64,000 nt of DNA from assembly GCF_031085175.1 (NCBI RefSeq), contig NZ_JAVHUY010000041.1, forward strand, positions 1-64,000. Reading direction: 5' to 3'. Position 1 is the stretch's first letter. The number at the start of each line of letters is the position of its first letter. The notes beneath the pieces are model-generated. The model worked only from the letters and a program-made list of their open reading frames with translations, searched no databases and was not told the origin of the DNA. The position numbers and the translations under genes are program-made. Of this stretch, positions 1-12,000 are shown piece by piece. This stretch comes from Phytohabitans maris (GTDB taxonomy: Bacteria; Actinomycetota; Actinomycetes; Mycobacteriales; Micromonosporaceae).

Positions 1-3000
1 CCGTTCCGGCCCGGCACCGCGCGCGGCGCCCAGACCGCCCCGGCCACCGCGTCCCGCCCGGCCGCCGCGCGCCCCGCCGGCGGCGCCACCGCGGCCACCC
101 CGCCGGCCGGCACCGGCGCTCTGCTGTCCCGGGCCCTCGGCGACCGGGTCGCCGGCGGCCACCAGGGCCAGCGTCGCCCGCGTCGCCAGGTCGAAGTAGC
201 GGGTCCGCGCGCCGCCGTCCCAGACCCCGACCGCACGGCCGGCGTACCGGCGGCCGACCGGCACCGGCTCCCCGCCGCCGGTGGCGAAGCCCTCGTCGTC
301 CACCGTCACGGTGCCGTGCGGCACGTCCGGCGGGACCCGCTCCGCGGCGGTACCGGCGTCCAGGTCGGACAGTCGGGAGTGGACGATCGGCTGTCCGGCC
401 TCGTCGCGTACGGTGACCCGGCCGCCCGGCTCGGTCTCCAGCGTGACGGTCGCACCGGGCCGGACCCCGCCGCCCAGGTACACGCGGGTGCCGGGCAGGG
501 CGGGGTGGGCGATCGTCCGGCCCCGCGAGACCGTCAGCGGGAACGGCTCGTGCGCCTGGAACAGCGGCACCGGGTCGGGTACGGGCTCCGTCCACCGGAA
601 GTCGACCCGGAGCACGTCCTTGATCCGGTTGACCGTGTTGTCGCGGGTGTCGATCGTGGCGACCTGGCCGCCCCGTTCGGGCTCGAGCCGGAAGCGGGCC
701 TCCGGCAGGCCGGGCGGAAACGGGAGCTGGCGGTGGAACACGTACACGCTCGCCTTGCCCGCCGGCAGCACCACGTCGCCCTCCTGAGCGGGCCCGGCGT
801 CCTGCCCCCGCTGGAGCCAGGCCGGTCCGCCGCCCTTGCCGGGGAGCCAACCGGACCCGATCAGCTCCGCGGTCTTCGTGGACGTGATGACGAACCAGCC
901 GCTGTCGGTCACGCTGACCGTCGCCGCGCCGTCGCGCAGGTGCTTGGGTACCGGGAAGTTGGTGGTCAGGTACCGGATCGCGCCCTTGCTGATCGGGGTC
1001 GTGTGCCGGCCGGCGGTGTTGCGGCTGGCCGCCCGCGGCCGCACGTCGGGCTCCGGCAGGTACCGGGTCCCGGGCGAGCGCTCGCCGCGGGCCAGCACCA
1101 CCCGGCTGCGCTGGTCGAAGAACTGCGTCCCGTGCCCGTCGTCGTAGGCGCCCACTGTGGACCCGGCGTACCGGGTGCCGACCGGCAGCGGGCCGCCGCG
1201 TCCGGTGACGAGGCCGGTGTCGGAGACCGGGACGGTGGTGGTCGGTACCCCCGCCGGCACCGTCCTGGCCACCTCGCCGGCGTCCACGGCCGGCGGGTCG
1301 CCGTCGACGAGCGCCTGGTAGCGGCGCTTCAGCCGGACCTCGCCGGCCGCGTCCCGGACGACCACCCAGCCGTCCACCGTGGACTCCAGCGTCACGACCC
1401 GGTCCGGGTCCGGCGCGCCGTCCGGTGCGGCGTCGACCAGCGCGTCGTCCACGTAGAGGCGGCCGACGGCGGGGTCGGGGTGGGTCACCGAGCCGCCGGG
1501 CGAGACCCGCATCGGCACCGGCATGTGCACCCGGGGTACGGCGCCGCGCTCGGCCTCGGTGTGCGGCGTCCAGGAGAGCCAGCCGGACGCGACCACGTCG
1601 CCGGTGTCCGGGTGGGTGAGCAGGTACCAGCCGTCCGCCGCCACGCCCGCGTCGACCTCGGTGACCCGCAGCCCCGGCGGGAGCCGGTGCGTGGCCCGGC
1701 CGAAGACGACCGCGCGCTCGCGGGTCGCCCGGGTCGCCCGGTACAGGCCGGACATCACCGGGGCCTGCCGGCGGCGGATCCGGCGCCCCGGCACAGCGGG
1801 CACGTACGGCTGCTCCTTGGGCGACTCGCGGGCGAGCACGACCCGGGTGGCGGGGTTGAAGTAGTACCGGACGGCGCCGTTGATCCACACGCCCACCTCG
1901 GCGCCGGCGAAGCGGGGGCCGACCAGCACCCGCCCGTCCGGCCGGCGTACGAAGCCGTGCTCGTCGACCGGCTCGGTGGTGGTCCGGGTCCCGGCCGGTA
2001 CGGTGGTCACCCGCTCGTCCCGGCCGGGTGGGGTGCCGTCGACCATCGACGCCCAGCGCCGCGACGCGAGCACCTCGCCCGCCTGGTCCCGGACGACCAC
2101 CATCCCGTCGCGGGTGGACTCGATCGTGACCCGCTCGCCGGGCTTCGCCCCCTCGACGTACAGCCGCCCGCCGGCCGGGTCCATGTGCGCGACCGAGCGG
2201 CCGGGTGCCACGTGCACGGTGACCGGCCCGTGCACGGCGAAGCTCGTCCCCGGCGGGTCCAGGCGGAGCGTCCGCATGACCTTGCGCACGCGCCGCGAGG
2301 TCGGGTCGACGAGCGCGAGCCGGCCGTGCGCCGGGCTCTGCCGGACCAGCACCTTCGCCATGCCGCGCGGCCGGCGGACCCGGGTACCCCCGGGCAGCTT
2401 CGTGACCCCGGCCGCGATCAGCCGCTCCCGCTCGCGCCGTACCGCCGGGCCGGCCACCGTCCCGGGCCGCAGCCACGCTCCGGTGCCGGGCGCACCGGGA
2501 GCCCCGCGCACCCATCCGGACCAGACCCGCTCGGCGGTGTCCGCGTGGGTCATCACGAACCGCCCCTGGTCGTCCACCGTGACGTCCATGGCCACGCCGC
2601 GCAGGTGGTCCGGTACGTCGAAGGTCCGCTGGGCGAACTGCACATGCCGCCCGGTGCCGCCCGGCTTCGCCGCGTGGTACCCCGGCTTGATCCGGACGCG
2701 GCCGACCCGCGGCGCGGCACCGTACCGCGCGGTGCCGTCGGTCGGCACCCGGGTCAGCACGACCCTCGTCTCCCGGTCGAAGTAGACCAGGCCGTCCCGC
2801 CCGTCGTCCCACACGCCGACGTCCCGGCCGTCCTGGTGGGAGTCGATCGGGACGTGGCCTTCGCCGGTGTCCAGGTGACCGTGCTCGACCCTGGCGGTCC
2901 GGGTCGCCGCCACCTCGTCCGGCACCCTCGCCACGGCCTCGTCCGGCAGCGGGGCGGCGCCCGAGACCAGCCCTTCCCAGCGGCGGCGCAGCAGGACCTC

Positions 3001-6000
3001 ACCGGCGTCGTCGGTGACCGTGACCCAGCCGTCGGCGGTCGACTCGACGGTGACGAAGGAGTCCGCGTGCCCTCCGCCGGCATACAGCCGCACCCCCTCG
3101 GAGCCGGCGTGCGCGACGGTGCCGCCCGGCGACACCCGCACCTGGTACGCCGGATGGACGACCAGCTGGACCCGGGGGTCGTCGCTGGACCCGGGGTCCT
3201 CGTCGCGGCGCCCCGTGGGCAGGACCTCCCGTACGACGCCGCCGTCGTCCACGATCGCGAGCTGGCCGAGGTCGGGACGGGCCCGGACGATCGGCGCGGT
3301 GATTCCCGGCGGGATCGTCACGAGGTGGCCGAAGACGGTGCGCTCGCCCTCGCCGCCGCGGAGCGTCGCCTGCTCCTCGCCGGGGCCGGGGCGGTCGCGG
3401 TCGACCCGCTCGCCGGCCCGCAGCCAGCCGCCGTCGCCGAGGCCGAACGGGACCCGGCCGGACATGATCCGGGCCCCGGTGTCCGGGTGCGTCATCATGT
3501 ACCAGCCGGTGGCGTCGACGCTCACGTCGAGCGCCCCCACGCGGACCCGCCGGGGCAGGTAGATCACCTGGTCGGCGAAGATGACGCGCCGGCTGTCCAC
3601 CACCGGGGCGCGGTAGCGGCCGGCCGGGACGAGCGGGCCCGCCGCGTCCGGCGCCGCGGGGGCCAGCCGCGGCAGCGCCGGCGCCAGGGTCCGCGGGTGC
3701 GCCCGCGGAAACCGCCGTGCGGCCGGCGGCCCGGCGGTGTCCGGCTCGCTCCCCCACTCGCTCTGCGCCACCGACTCCTCGTCCGAGGAGTCGTCGCTGT
3801 CCGGCGTGCCCGTGCCGGACCCGTCGCTCTCCTGGTCGGTCTCCTCGTCGGGGGCCGGCTCGTGCTCCGGGTCGGGCGCGACCGGGGCCAGGTTCCGCAC
3901 CTCCGCGCGGTACCACTCGGGCAGCGGCACGTCCCGGTAGCCGGCCAGGCGGGCCAGCAGGTCGTCCAGCGGGGCGTCGAGGCCCTCGCGGAGCATCTGC
4001 TCCAGCACGTGGTTGAGCTGCCAGAGCCGCAGCAGCTTCTCGCGCGTCTCGACCACCACGTTCCGGGGCAGGTCGAGCAGGGCGTACGGGCGGCTCAGCG
4101 GATCGAAGAGGCTGGCCGCCAAGACCGGGTTGGCGAGGCCGGCGTGCGCGGCGGAGCGGCCCAGCAGCCGGCCCGGCGCGAACGCGAAGTTGCTCGACCG
4201 GGGCAGCTGCCCGAGCAGGTACAGCGTGCGGCCGGGCTTGTTCGGCTCCCATCCGCCGGTGTCGTTCGGGGTGGCCACGAGCTCGATGTGCCGTTCCCGG
4301 TAGGTGCGCTTGTCACCCCGTACCGAGGTCACGAGCTGCGCCGCCGGGTCGGCCAGGAACCGCGACCGCTCCTGGTCGTTCAGGCCGAGCTGGGTCAGGC
4401 GGCGGTGCACGGCGTAGTTCGAGGCGAAGCCGCCCGCCTTCTGGGCCGCCCGCTGCGACAGCGAGTCCAGCAGCCCGGGCACCACCGTGCCGTCCGCCAG
4501 GCGCAGCGGGCCCAGGTACCGGGTGTTGAGCGCGGTGTTCGCCTCCATGAAGTACGCCAGCGGGAACTCCCCCTCGGCCAGCTCCGCCGAGTAGAGCTGG
4601 TGCGCCTCGTCCAGCAGCACGGTCAGCTTCGCCTCGGCGCTCGGGGCACCGGTGTGCGCCGGGCCGTCGACCTCCTTCTCGCTGTAGGCGACCGCGCCGC
4701 CGAGCCGTACCAGCGGGCTCCGCTCGCCTTCCACCCGGCTGCGCCGGACCTCCTCGGTGAGCCGGTCGAAGAGCGGCGTGGTGTTGCCGCCGTGCGGGTT
4801 GGTCAGACCGACCACATCGGAGTCTCCGAAGTGGACGAACACCTCGCCGTGCGCGGCCCGCAGCTGCCCCAGGTAGCCCAGGAACGTGGGGCTCCCCACG
4901 ATCGCGTGCTGCACCCCGGCGTGCGGGAAGTTCAGCCGGAAGTCCAGCATCCAGTCGCCGTCGGCGCGGCGACGGCGCCAGTAGTCGGCGTCGACGACCG
5001 GGCCCTCCGCCGAGCCGTCCGGCGCCCGCTCCCGTACCGGCAGGTCCAGCACGTGGCCGATCACCGTGACCGCGCCCGCCTCGTCGCCGAGCGCGGCGTC
5101 GATCAGCGCCTGCTCCTCGGCGACCTCGCGGGCGAGCTCCTGCTCCAGCCGCGCGGTCGGCAGGTCGGTGGCCGGGTCGTTCCAGCGGTTGATCCCGACG
5201 ACCATCCGCATCCGGTCGAACCGGCCGCCCATCGCCTCCCGGTACATCCTCACCAGCTCGAGCGGCGACCGGTCGTCGGCGGTCCGCCGGGCCCGGCTCG
5301 GCCCGAACACGACGCAGGCGAACCCGACGCCGTCCGGGTCGGGGTCGGTCGCCATCCCGGGCGGCTGCGCCGGCGGGCGCCCGACCGCCACCTCGCGGAC
5401 CAGGCCGCGCTGGTCGCTGAAGCCCTCCGCGGTGCGGGCCGCCTGGAGCTTCAGGTCCGCGACCCGCTCCGGGTCCGCGGGTGCCCACTGCTGTTCCCCG
5501 GGTACCGACCGCCCCACCCGCGCCGGCGGGCGCACCAGCCAGGCCGCCTCGTCCACCTCGTCGACGGGTACCGCGGCCGGCCGGCGCGGGGCGGCACGGC
5601 GCGGGCGGCGCGACTCCTGCTCGGCCGGCCGCTTCCGGTCGCCGGTGCCGCCGGGATCGGCGCCGCCCAGGAAGTCGGCCAGGTCGCCGCCGCCCTTCTC
5701 CCGGCGCGGCGCGGGCGGCGGTACGGTGCGCGGCTCGGGGATGCCATCCGTCACCGGCATGAACCGGACCCGGGCCGGATGCGCCGGGGCGGTCGCCCAC
5801 TTGCCGGTCTGCCCGTCCAGGTACGCGACGCCGCGCTTGTCGCGGAACGCGTTGAAGGCGTGCGAGATCGTACCCTCGACGTCGGTGACCACGACGACGC
5901 CGCGCGCCCCGACCGGCGCGGCCCGCATGGCGGCGTCGACGGCCGCGTAGTCCGGCACCTCCCGGTACGGCTTGCCGGTGTAGTTCTCCAGGTCGGTCGC

Positions 6001-9000
6001 GGCCTGCGGGGTGGAGGGCGGCGCCTGGAAGTACACGTCGTCCCCGCGCGACCGGTCCGCCTGGGTCAGGTCGGTGGCGATGGTGATCGGCACGCAGTTG
6101 GTCTGGAACTCCCCGCCCCGGTCGCGGTACGGGTTGACCCGCGGCAGCCAGCCGTACTCGCGGTCCAGCTCGGCCTGCGAACGCTCGCCGGGCAGCGGCT
6201 CCCACGTCGGGTCCACCGCGCCGGCCGGGTCCGCCGCCGGCCAGAGCGGGGTGAAGTGCAGGCCCTCGTGGTGCAGGTAGACGACCGGTCCCTGGGTGCC
6301 GCTGATCGGGTGGACGACGATCCGGCGCGGGGTCCCGGTGGCCTGGAAGAGCTGGATCCGGATCCCGAAGCCGTCCCGGACTGTGTCGGCGAAGACCGGG
6401 GCGTAGACGTCGAGCATCTGGTCGGCTTCGAGGTCGGCGACGGCGCGGAGGGCGTCGGGGCTGCCTTCGGCGCGCAGGTTGTCCAGCAGGAACTGGCGCA
6501 GGTGCTCGGTGGTGACCGGGGGCTCGTCCTCGCCGCGGCGCACGTTGATGAGCTGCCGGAGCGAGTCGAGCAGGCAGCGGTTTCCCTCGCCGCTCGCCGT
6601 CCCCCGCTCCAGACCGGGCGGGAGGGCCACCGGGTCGCCGGGACCCGTCCACCGGTACTCGCCGTCGCCCGCGACCGTCCAACCAGGATGTGGGGCGTCC
6701 TCCCCGCTGGTGTCGTCGGACTTCCCGGTGTCGTCGGACTTCCCGGTCTCGCCGGTCTGCCCGGTCTCCTCGTCTTCGGGCCACGATCCCGGCATCTTCC
6801 CGCTCTTGACCGGCTTCTTGCCCTTCGGGTCGGCGGGCGGCTCCTTCTGCTCCGGCTTCTCCTCGACCGGTGCCTCGACCGGTGCCGCGGCCGGCTCGGC
6901 ATCGCGCATCAGGTACAGGCCGGCGTCGACGTCGATCAACAGCGTGCCGTGCGGGCCCTTGATGACGCCGGTGACGTCGTACCGGTACTGGTAGAACGTG
7001 CGCTTGCCCTCGACGTTGCGCTCGTTCACCTCGCTCATCTCGGCCGAGTGGCCGGTCCCCCGCTCGGCGCCGCCGCTGGCGCCCTCGCCGTACCAGCCGA
7101 GCTTCTTGATGGTGCCGGTCGGGCGGCCGCCCTGCGGCCCGAACGCGGCGTCCCAGCCGGAGGAGGACGAGCTCTTGTTGATCGGTCCCTTCTCGTGCTG
7201 CTGGTAGCGGCGGGCTTTCTGCTCGAAACTCAGCGCGTTGCCGTGCCCGTCGTAGTAGACCTTGCGGCGGCGGATGTCCAGGCCGAGGGTGATGCCGGTA
7301 CCCGGGATCTCGTAGCGGTGTGCGAGCAGCGGCACGAGGCGGGCCCGGAGCATCACCTCGGAGGCGTGGTGGAAGACCAGGCGGTGCAGCCCGCTGCCCG
7401 CGTCGGTGCCGGGCACGTGCCAGGCACCGACGGCCGCCAGGTCGCGGGCGTGGCTGAGCCGGGCCGGCTGCGTGGTCAGCGCCGCCCACCGCACGAACTC
7501 CCGGGCCACCTTCTCCAGTACCCACGGGTGGAGGCTCTGGTCGGCGGCCAGGTCGGTGTTGAGCGCGGGGCGTACGGCCGGGGGCTCCTCCCACCGGGGC
7601 ACCGGCCGGGCGGCGGCGGGCGGTGGGCCCGTCTCGTCGGGCTTCTCGGACGGTTCCCCGCCCGGCTCCCGCCAGCTGCCCGCCGGCTCGCCCGCGGGTC
7701 GGGTCAGGTACTTCGGCACGATGACCCGCACGTCGCCCTTGGCGGTCTGCTCGTCCCGCCAGGAGTACTCGACGTTGTCGTACCAGAAGTCCATGACGGC
7801 CAGCTCGGCCGCCGGGCCCCAGAAGCCGGCCAGCCGGGCGCTGCCGAACATCGCCGCGCGGGCGGTGTCGATCATGAGCTTGACCGCCTGCGGCATCTCG
7901 CTGGTCAGCGCGACCTCGATGGTGAAGTCCATCCCGTACTCGAGCTCGTGTGACTGCTTCGGACCGGTCCGGAAGATGTCCTTGGACTCGGTCTGCTCGC
8001 CGGCCTCGCCCGAGCCGGACTGCCCGTACCCGTAGTGGCCGAGCCCGCCGGCCGTGTCGCCGTGGCTGTTCCAGGCCCCCCGGCCGTGAAACTGGAACAC
8101 GCCGGACCCGCCCCACCCGGTGCTGTCGGTGTTCGACTCGGCGTCGTGGGTCTCGCCGCGCAGGGTGAGGCTGACCCGGTCGCGCGGACGGTCGCCGCGC
8201 GGTGGCCCGGCCGGGCGCCCGGTGACCCGCACCCACATGTACTGGACCGTGTCGAACGGGCCGGGCACCGGGAACCAGCCGTACACGCCCTGGCCGCTGA
8301 GCGCCAGCAGCTGCGGCTCCAGCTTGCGCGAGCCGAACCGCTTGGCCAGTGCCCGCCGGAGCAGCTCGACGCCGTCGCCGGCCGCGATCCGTCCCTCATT
8401 CTGGAGGTCGCGCACGATGCCCCGGAGCGTGCGGAGGACCTGGTTGGCGCGCATCCGTTCGGTGTGTGAGACCGCGGGCAGCAGCGCCTCGTCCACGATG
8501 GCCCGCGCCGGCGCCGCCTCCGCCGGGTCCTTCGGCGGGCGGTCCAGCCCCAGGTCCTCGACCGCGCGGTCGGTGGCCAGCAGGTCCATCGCGTCCTCGA
8601 CGTCCAGGTACGTCGGGCCGCTCTCGGTGCTCACGCCGTCCTTGGTGCGCACGGCGGTGACCTCGAAGACCACCCGCCCGCCGTACGCGTGGACCGGGTC
8701 GTTGTACGTGGCCCGGGTGATGTCGATGGCGCCGGAGTCCTTGCCGACCGAGCCGCCGAACGACAGCTCCCCCTCGCCGTACAGGTTGGCGCCGCCGCGC
8801 CCCCGCTCGTACGACTTCCCCTCGTCCGTGCCGTAGTTCAGGTACAGCCCGCCGACCCCGGCCTTGCCCTCCAGGCCGGTCTCCCACTCGGTGGCCGAGC
8901 CGTGGCTGATCGCCGACTGGCGGTACTGCTCCAGCTCGACGCCCTTCTCGCTGCCGATCCGGTCGCTGCTGTACCGGTAGTCCAGCCCCGCCTTGAAGAC

Positions 9001-12000
9001 CCGCTCGCGCACCCGGATGGTCTGCTCGTACCCGTCGTGGTCGGGCAGGTGCAGCATCCAGCCGTCCTCGTCGACCGAGTCCGGGAACTGGCCGCTGAGC
9101 TCCGAGCCGGCGCCGAGGTCGAAGAGCTCGTCCGGCCAGTTCATCGGCTCGTTGAACCACTCGTCCGAGAGCCCGTTGAGCCGCTGGTACTGCTTGGCCG
9201 CGGCGGCCGGCAGCTGCGGGATGTGCCGGAAGGAGGGGTACAGGCCGGCCGTGCCGTCCTCGTCCAGTGGCAGGTGGGCCGGCCCGGCGATCGGCTCCCA
9301 GGCGACCCGGGGATCGTCGCCGCCGCGCACGGCACCGGCCCCGCGCAGTTCCTCGGCGGTGATGGTCCGCTCGGCGCCGGTCTCCGGGTCGCGGGGCAGG
9401 TGCTCGACCGGCACCGCGATCTGGGTCGAGACGCCCTCGTCGCGGTCGGCGCCGACCAGCCATGTCTCGCGGGGACCGGGCGCGCCGCTGGCGGGCAGCT
9501 CGCGGATCGCCACCTCGTACACGGTCTGGTAGCCGTTGTCCACCACGTCGCCGTCGGTCTCGGTGCGGCGGTACTCCTTGACCTCCTGCTTGAACTCGTG
9601 CTCCCGGCCGAGCGAGCCCTCGACCTCGACCCGGAGCCGGGGGAAGTAGAACCTCCCCTGGTGCTCCGGCTCCGCCGCGGCGCCCTCCGCCGGCGCCCCG
9701 TCGGCGGGCTCGTCCTCCTTCTTCTTCAGCGGGATGGACGGGCCGCCGCCCACCCGGCCGCTGGCGCTGGTCTCGGTCGACCGGGACCCGGCGGTCGTCG
9801 AGCCGGTCAGCGTGCGGCCGTTGACCACCATCGGGTACGTGGCGCTGTCCAGCAGCGCCAGCCGGTGCTCCGTCACCAGCACCTGGAAGCGCCGGCCGCC
9901 CACGGTGACGGCGAACTTCCGCCCGCCCTGGATCCGGCTCGGGTCGGCCTCCATCGCCGCGCGCCCCACCCGGGCCAGCACGTCCCGCCGCGCCTTGGCG
10001 CCGATGTCCGCCCCGCCGGACTTCTGCCGCAGGACCGACAGCACCAGGTCGGCGACCTTCTCGCCGCCCGGCTTGTTCGACGCGATGCCGAGGCCCTGCC
10101 CGCGACGCATCGCGGCGGCGAGCGGTTCGCGCGGGGCCGGCCCGTCCGCGGGTACGTAGGCCTGCCGCGCCTGCGGTGCCCCGTCCACGGCCGGTGGCAG
10201 TACGCCGGCGATCGCATCCGGTGTCGCCGGTGGCGGCGGCGGGGCCGGCGGTGGCGGGGCGATGAGGGCCCGGGGACGCCGGACGCCCGGCGCGCCGAAG
10301 TCCGGGGTGAAGACGCCGCCGTAGACGCCTCGCTCGAAGGCCGCCGCCTCGCTCGCCGGCACGCCCTGCTCCGCCACCACCGTACGGGTCACGGTCGCCA
10401 CCTCGCGGTTGGCGTGCGTGGTGAGCGTGAAGTCGAAGACGGCCCGGTACCGCGCCTGCCCCTCCTTGCGGTTGAGCACCGTGTGGTTGAGCACCTTGCC
10501 GCCGGACTCCAGGCCGACCTCCCGCTCGGTCTCCCCGCCGAAGCCGAAGTTGAAGCCGCCGGTCACCTTCGACGAGGAGTCCTCGTGGCCGCCGGAGTCC
10601 GCCGGCTCGTGGGTCAACCCGATCACGTTGGCGGACCCGGCCACCCCGGCGGCGCTCTTGCTGGACAGCTCGACGCCGGAGGACGAGATCACCCCGAGGT
10701 CGTCCCGGACCGTGACGTCCTTGGTGACGTCCACGAGCTGCAGCTGGCGCAGGGTCACCTGGGTCGTCAGGTACCCGCTGAACTTCCCGAGCAGCGGGCC
10801 GTGCTCGATCGTGTCGGTCATGTCCCCTGTGGACAGCAGCCAGCGGCTGCGGTTGCGGGTGGTCCGCTCGTTCAGCAGCTGCCGCGTGGCGGTCGTGGCG
10901 ACGCCGGCCGCGATGTCCGCCGGGAACGCGGCCACCAGCGCCGCGTGCCAGGCGGTGAGGACCGGGGTGAGGTCGATCGCGTTGAGCACGTCCCGGGCCG
11001 GGGAGACCGGCATCCCGGGCCGGCCGGCGGGGACCGGCGCCCGGGGCGCCCCCGGGTCCGGCCGCGCGTCGGCCCTGGCGTAGTTGGTCGGCACGGTGAG
11101 GTCGAGCAGGTCGGTGCCGGCCGGCAACGAGGGCCGGCCCCACTCCACGCCGTTGACGTACACCTGGAACGAGACGCTGCTGGTGAACGGCGTCGCGTCG
11201 GTCACGAAGAGCTTGCGGCCCCAGATGATCCGCGACTCCGCTGACCGGCCCCGCTCGCGCCCGCCGCTGACCGACAGCACCGGCAGGCCGGCGATCAGCC
11301 GGGAAGCCAACCCGGTCGACAGCGTGTACGTCTGTTCCAGGCCACCGCCGAGGCCCCGCTCGGCCGACGAGGACTCCTCGTGTCCGACCTTCGTCGAGCC
11401 GAAGGAGACCGCGTACTCGCGGGCGCCCTTGGTGTCCTTGCCGGCCGAGGGGCGGGGGTTGTGCGGCACCGGGCGGATCCAGACCAGCCGCCCGCCCGCG
11501 CTGACGGTCACGCCGCCAAACAGCGCGTGCTCCCACCGTTCGCGGTGCTTGTCCGCCGACTTCGACGGATCCGCCTCGGCGTGCTTGTCCGCCGACTCCG
11601 ACGGATCCGGCTCGGCCAGCAGCTTCCGCAGCTCCCGCTCGACGGCCGCCCGGATCTCCCGCTCCTGCTCGGCGGTGCCCAGGTCGGGACGCTCCCGGGC
11701 GCCCTCGCCGATCACCCCCATCTCGATGTCGGGCTCCCGCCGGGCCGGCGGGTTGGGCGGCAGGTCGTCCATCAGCGCGGTGACGGCCTCGGCTACGGCC
11801 GCTTCGGACATGGTCGCCGCCCGTGCCACACTCACCTCGCCGAGGGCGCCCTCGGCGAAATACCACGGGAACGTGGCGGTCTGGTCCTCCGCCTTCTTGG
11901 TACCGGTGTCCTCGGGCTTGGTCTCCGCCGGCTTCTCCGCCTCTTCCGGCTTCTTGGCGTCCTCGGACTTCTTGGCGTCCTCGGACTTCTTGGCGTCCTC

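Noticed and set aside
316-7953. Very long + strand open frame (about 2,500 codons) and similar + frames up to 20268
   Set aside because: They are antisense to the giant minus-strand gene. High GC and strong third-position bias keep the opposite frames open. The translations are Arg/Gly/Pro/Ala-rich with no domain.
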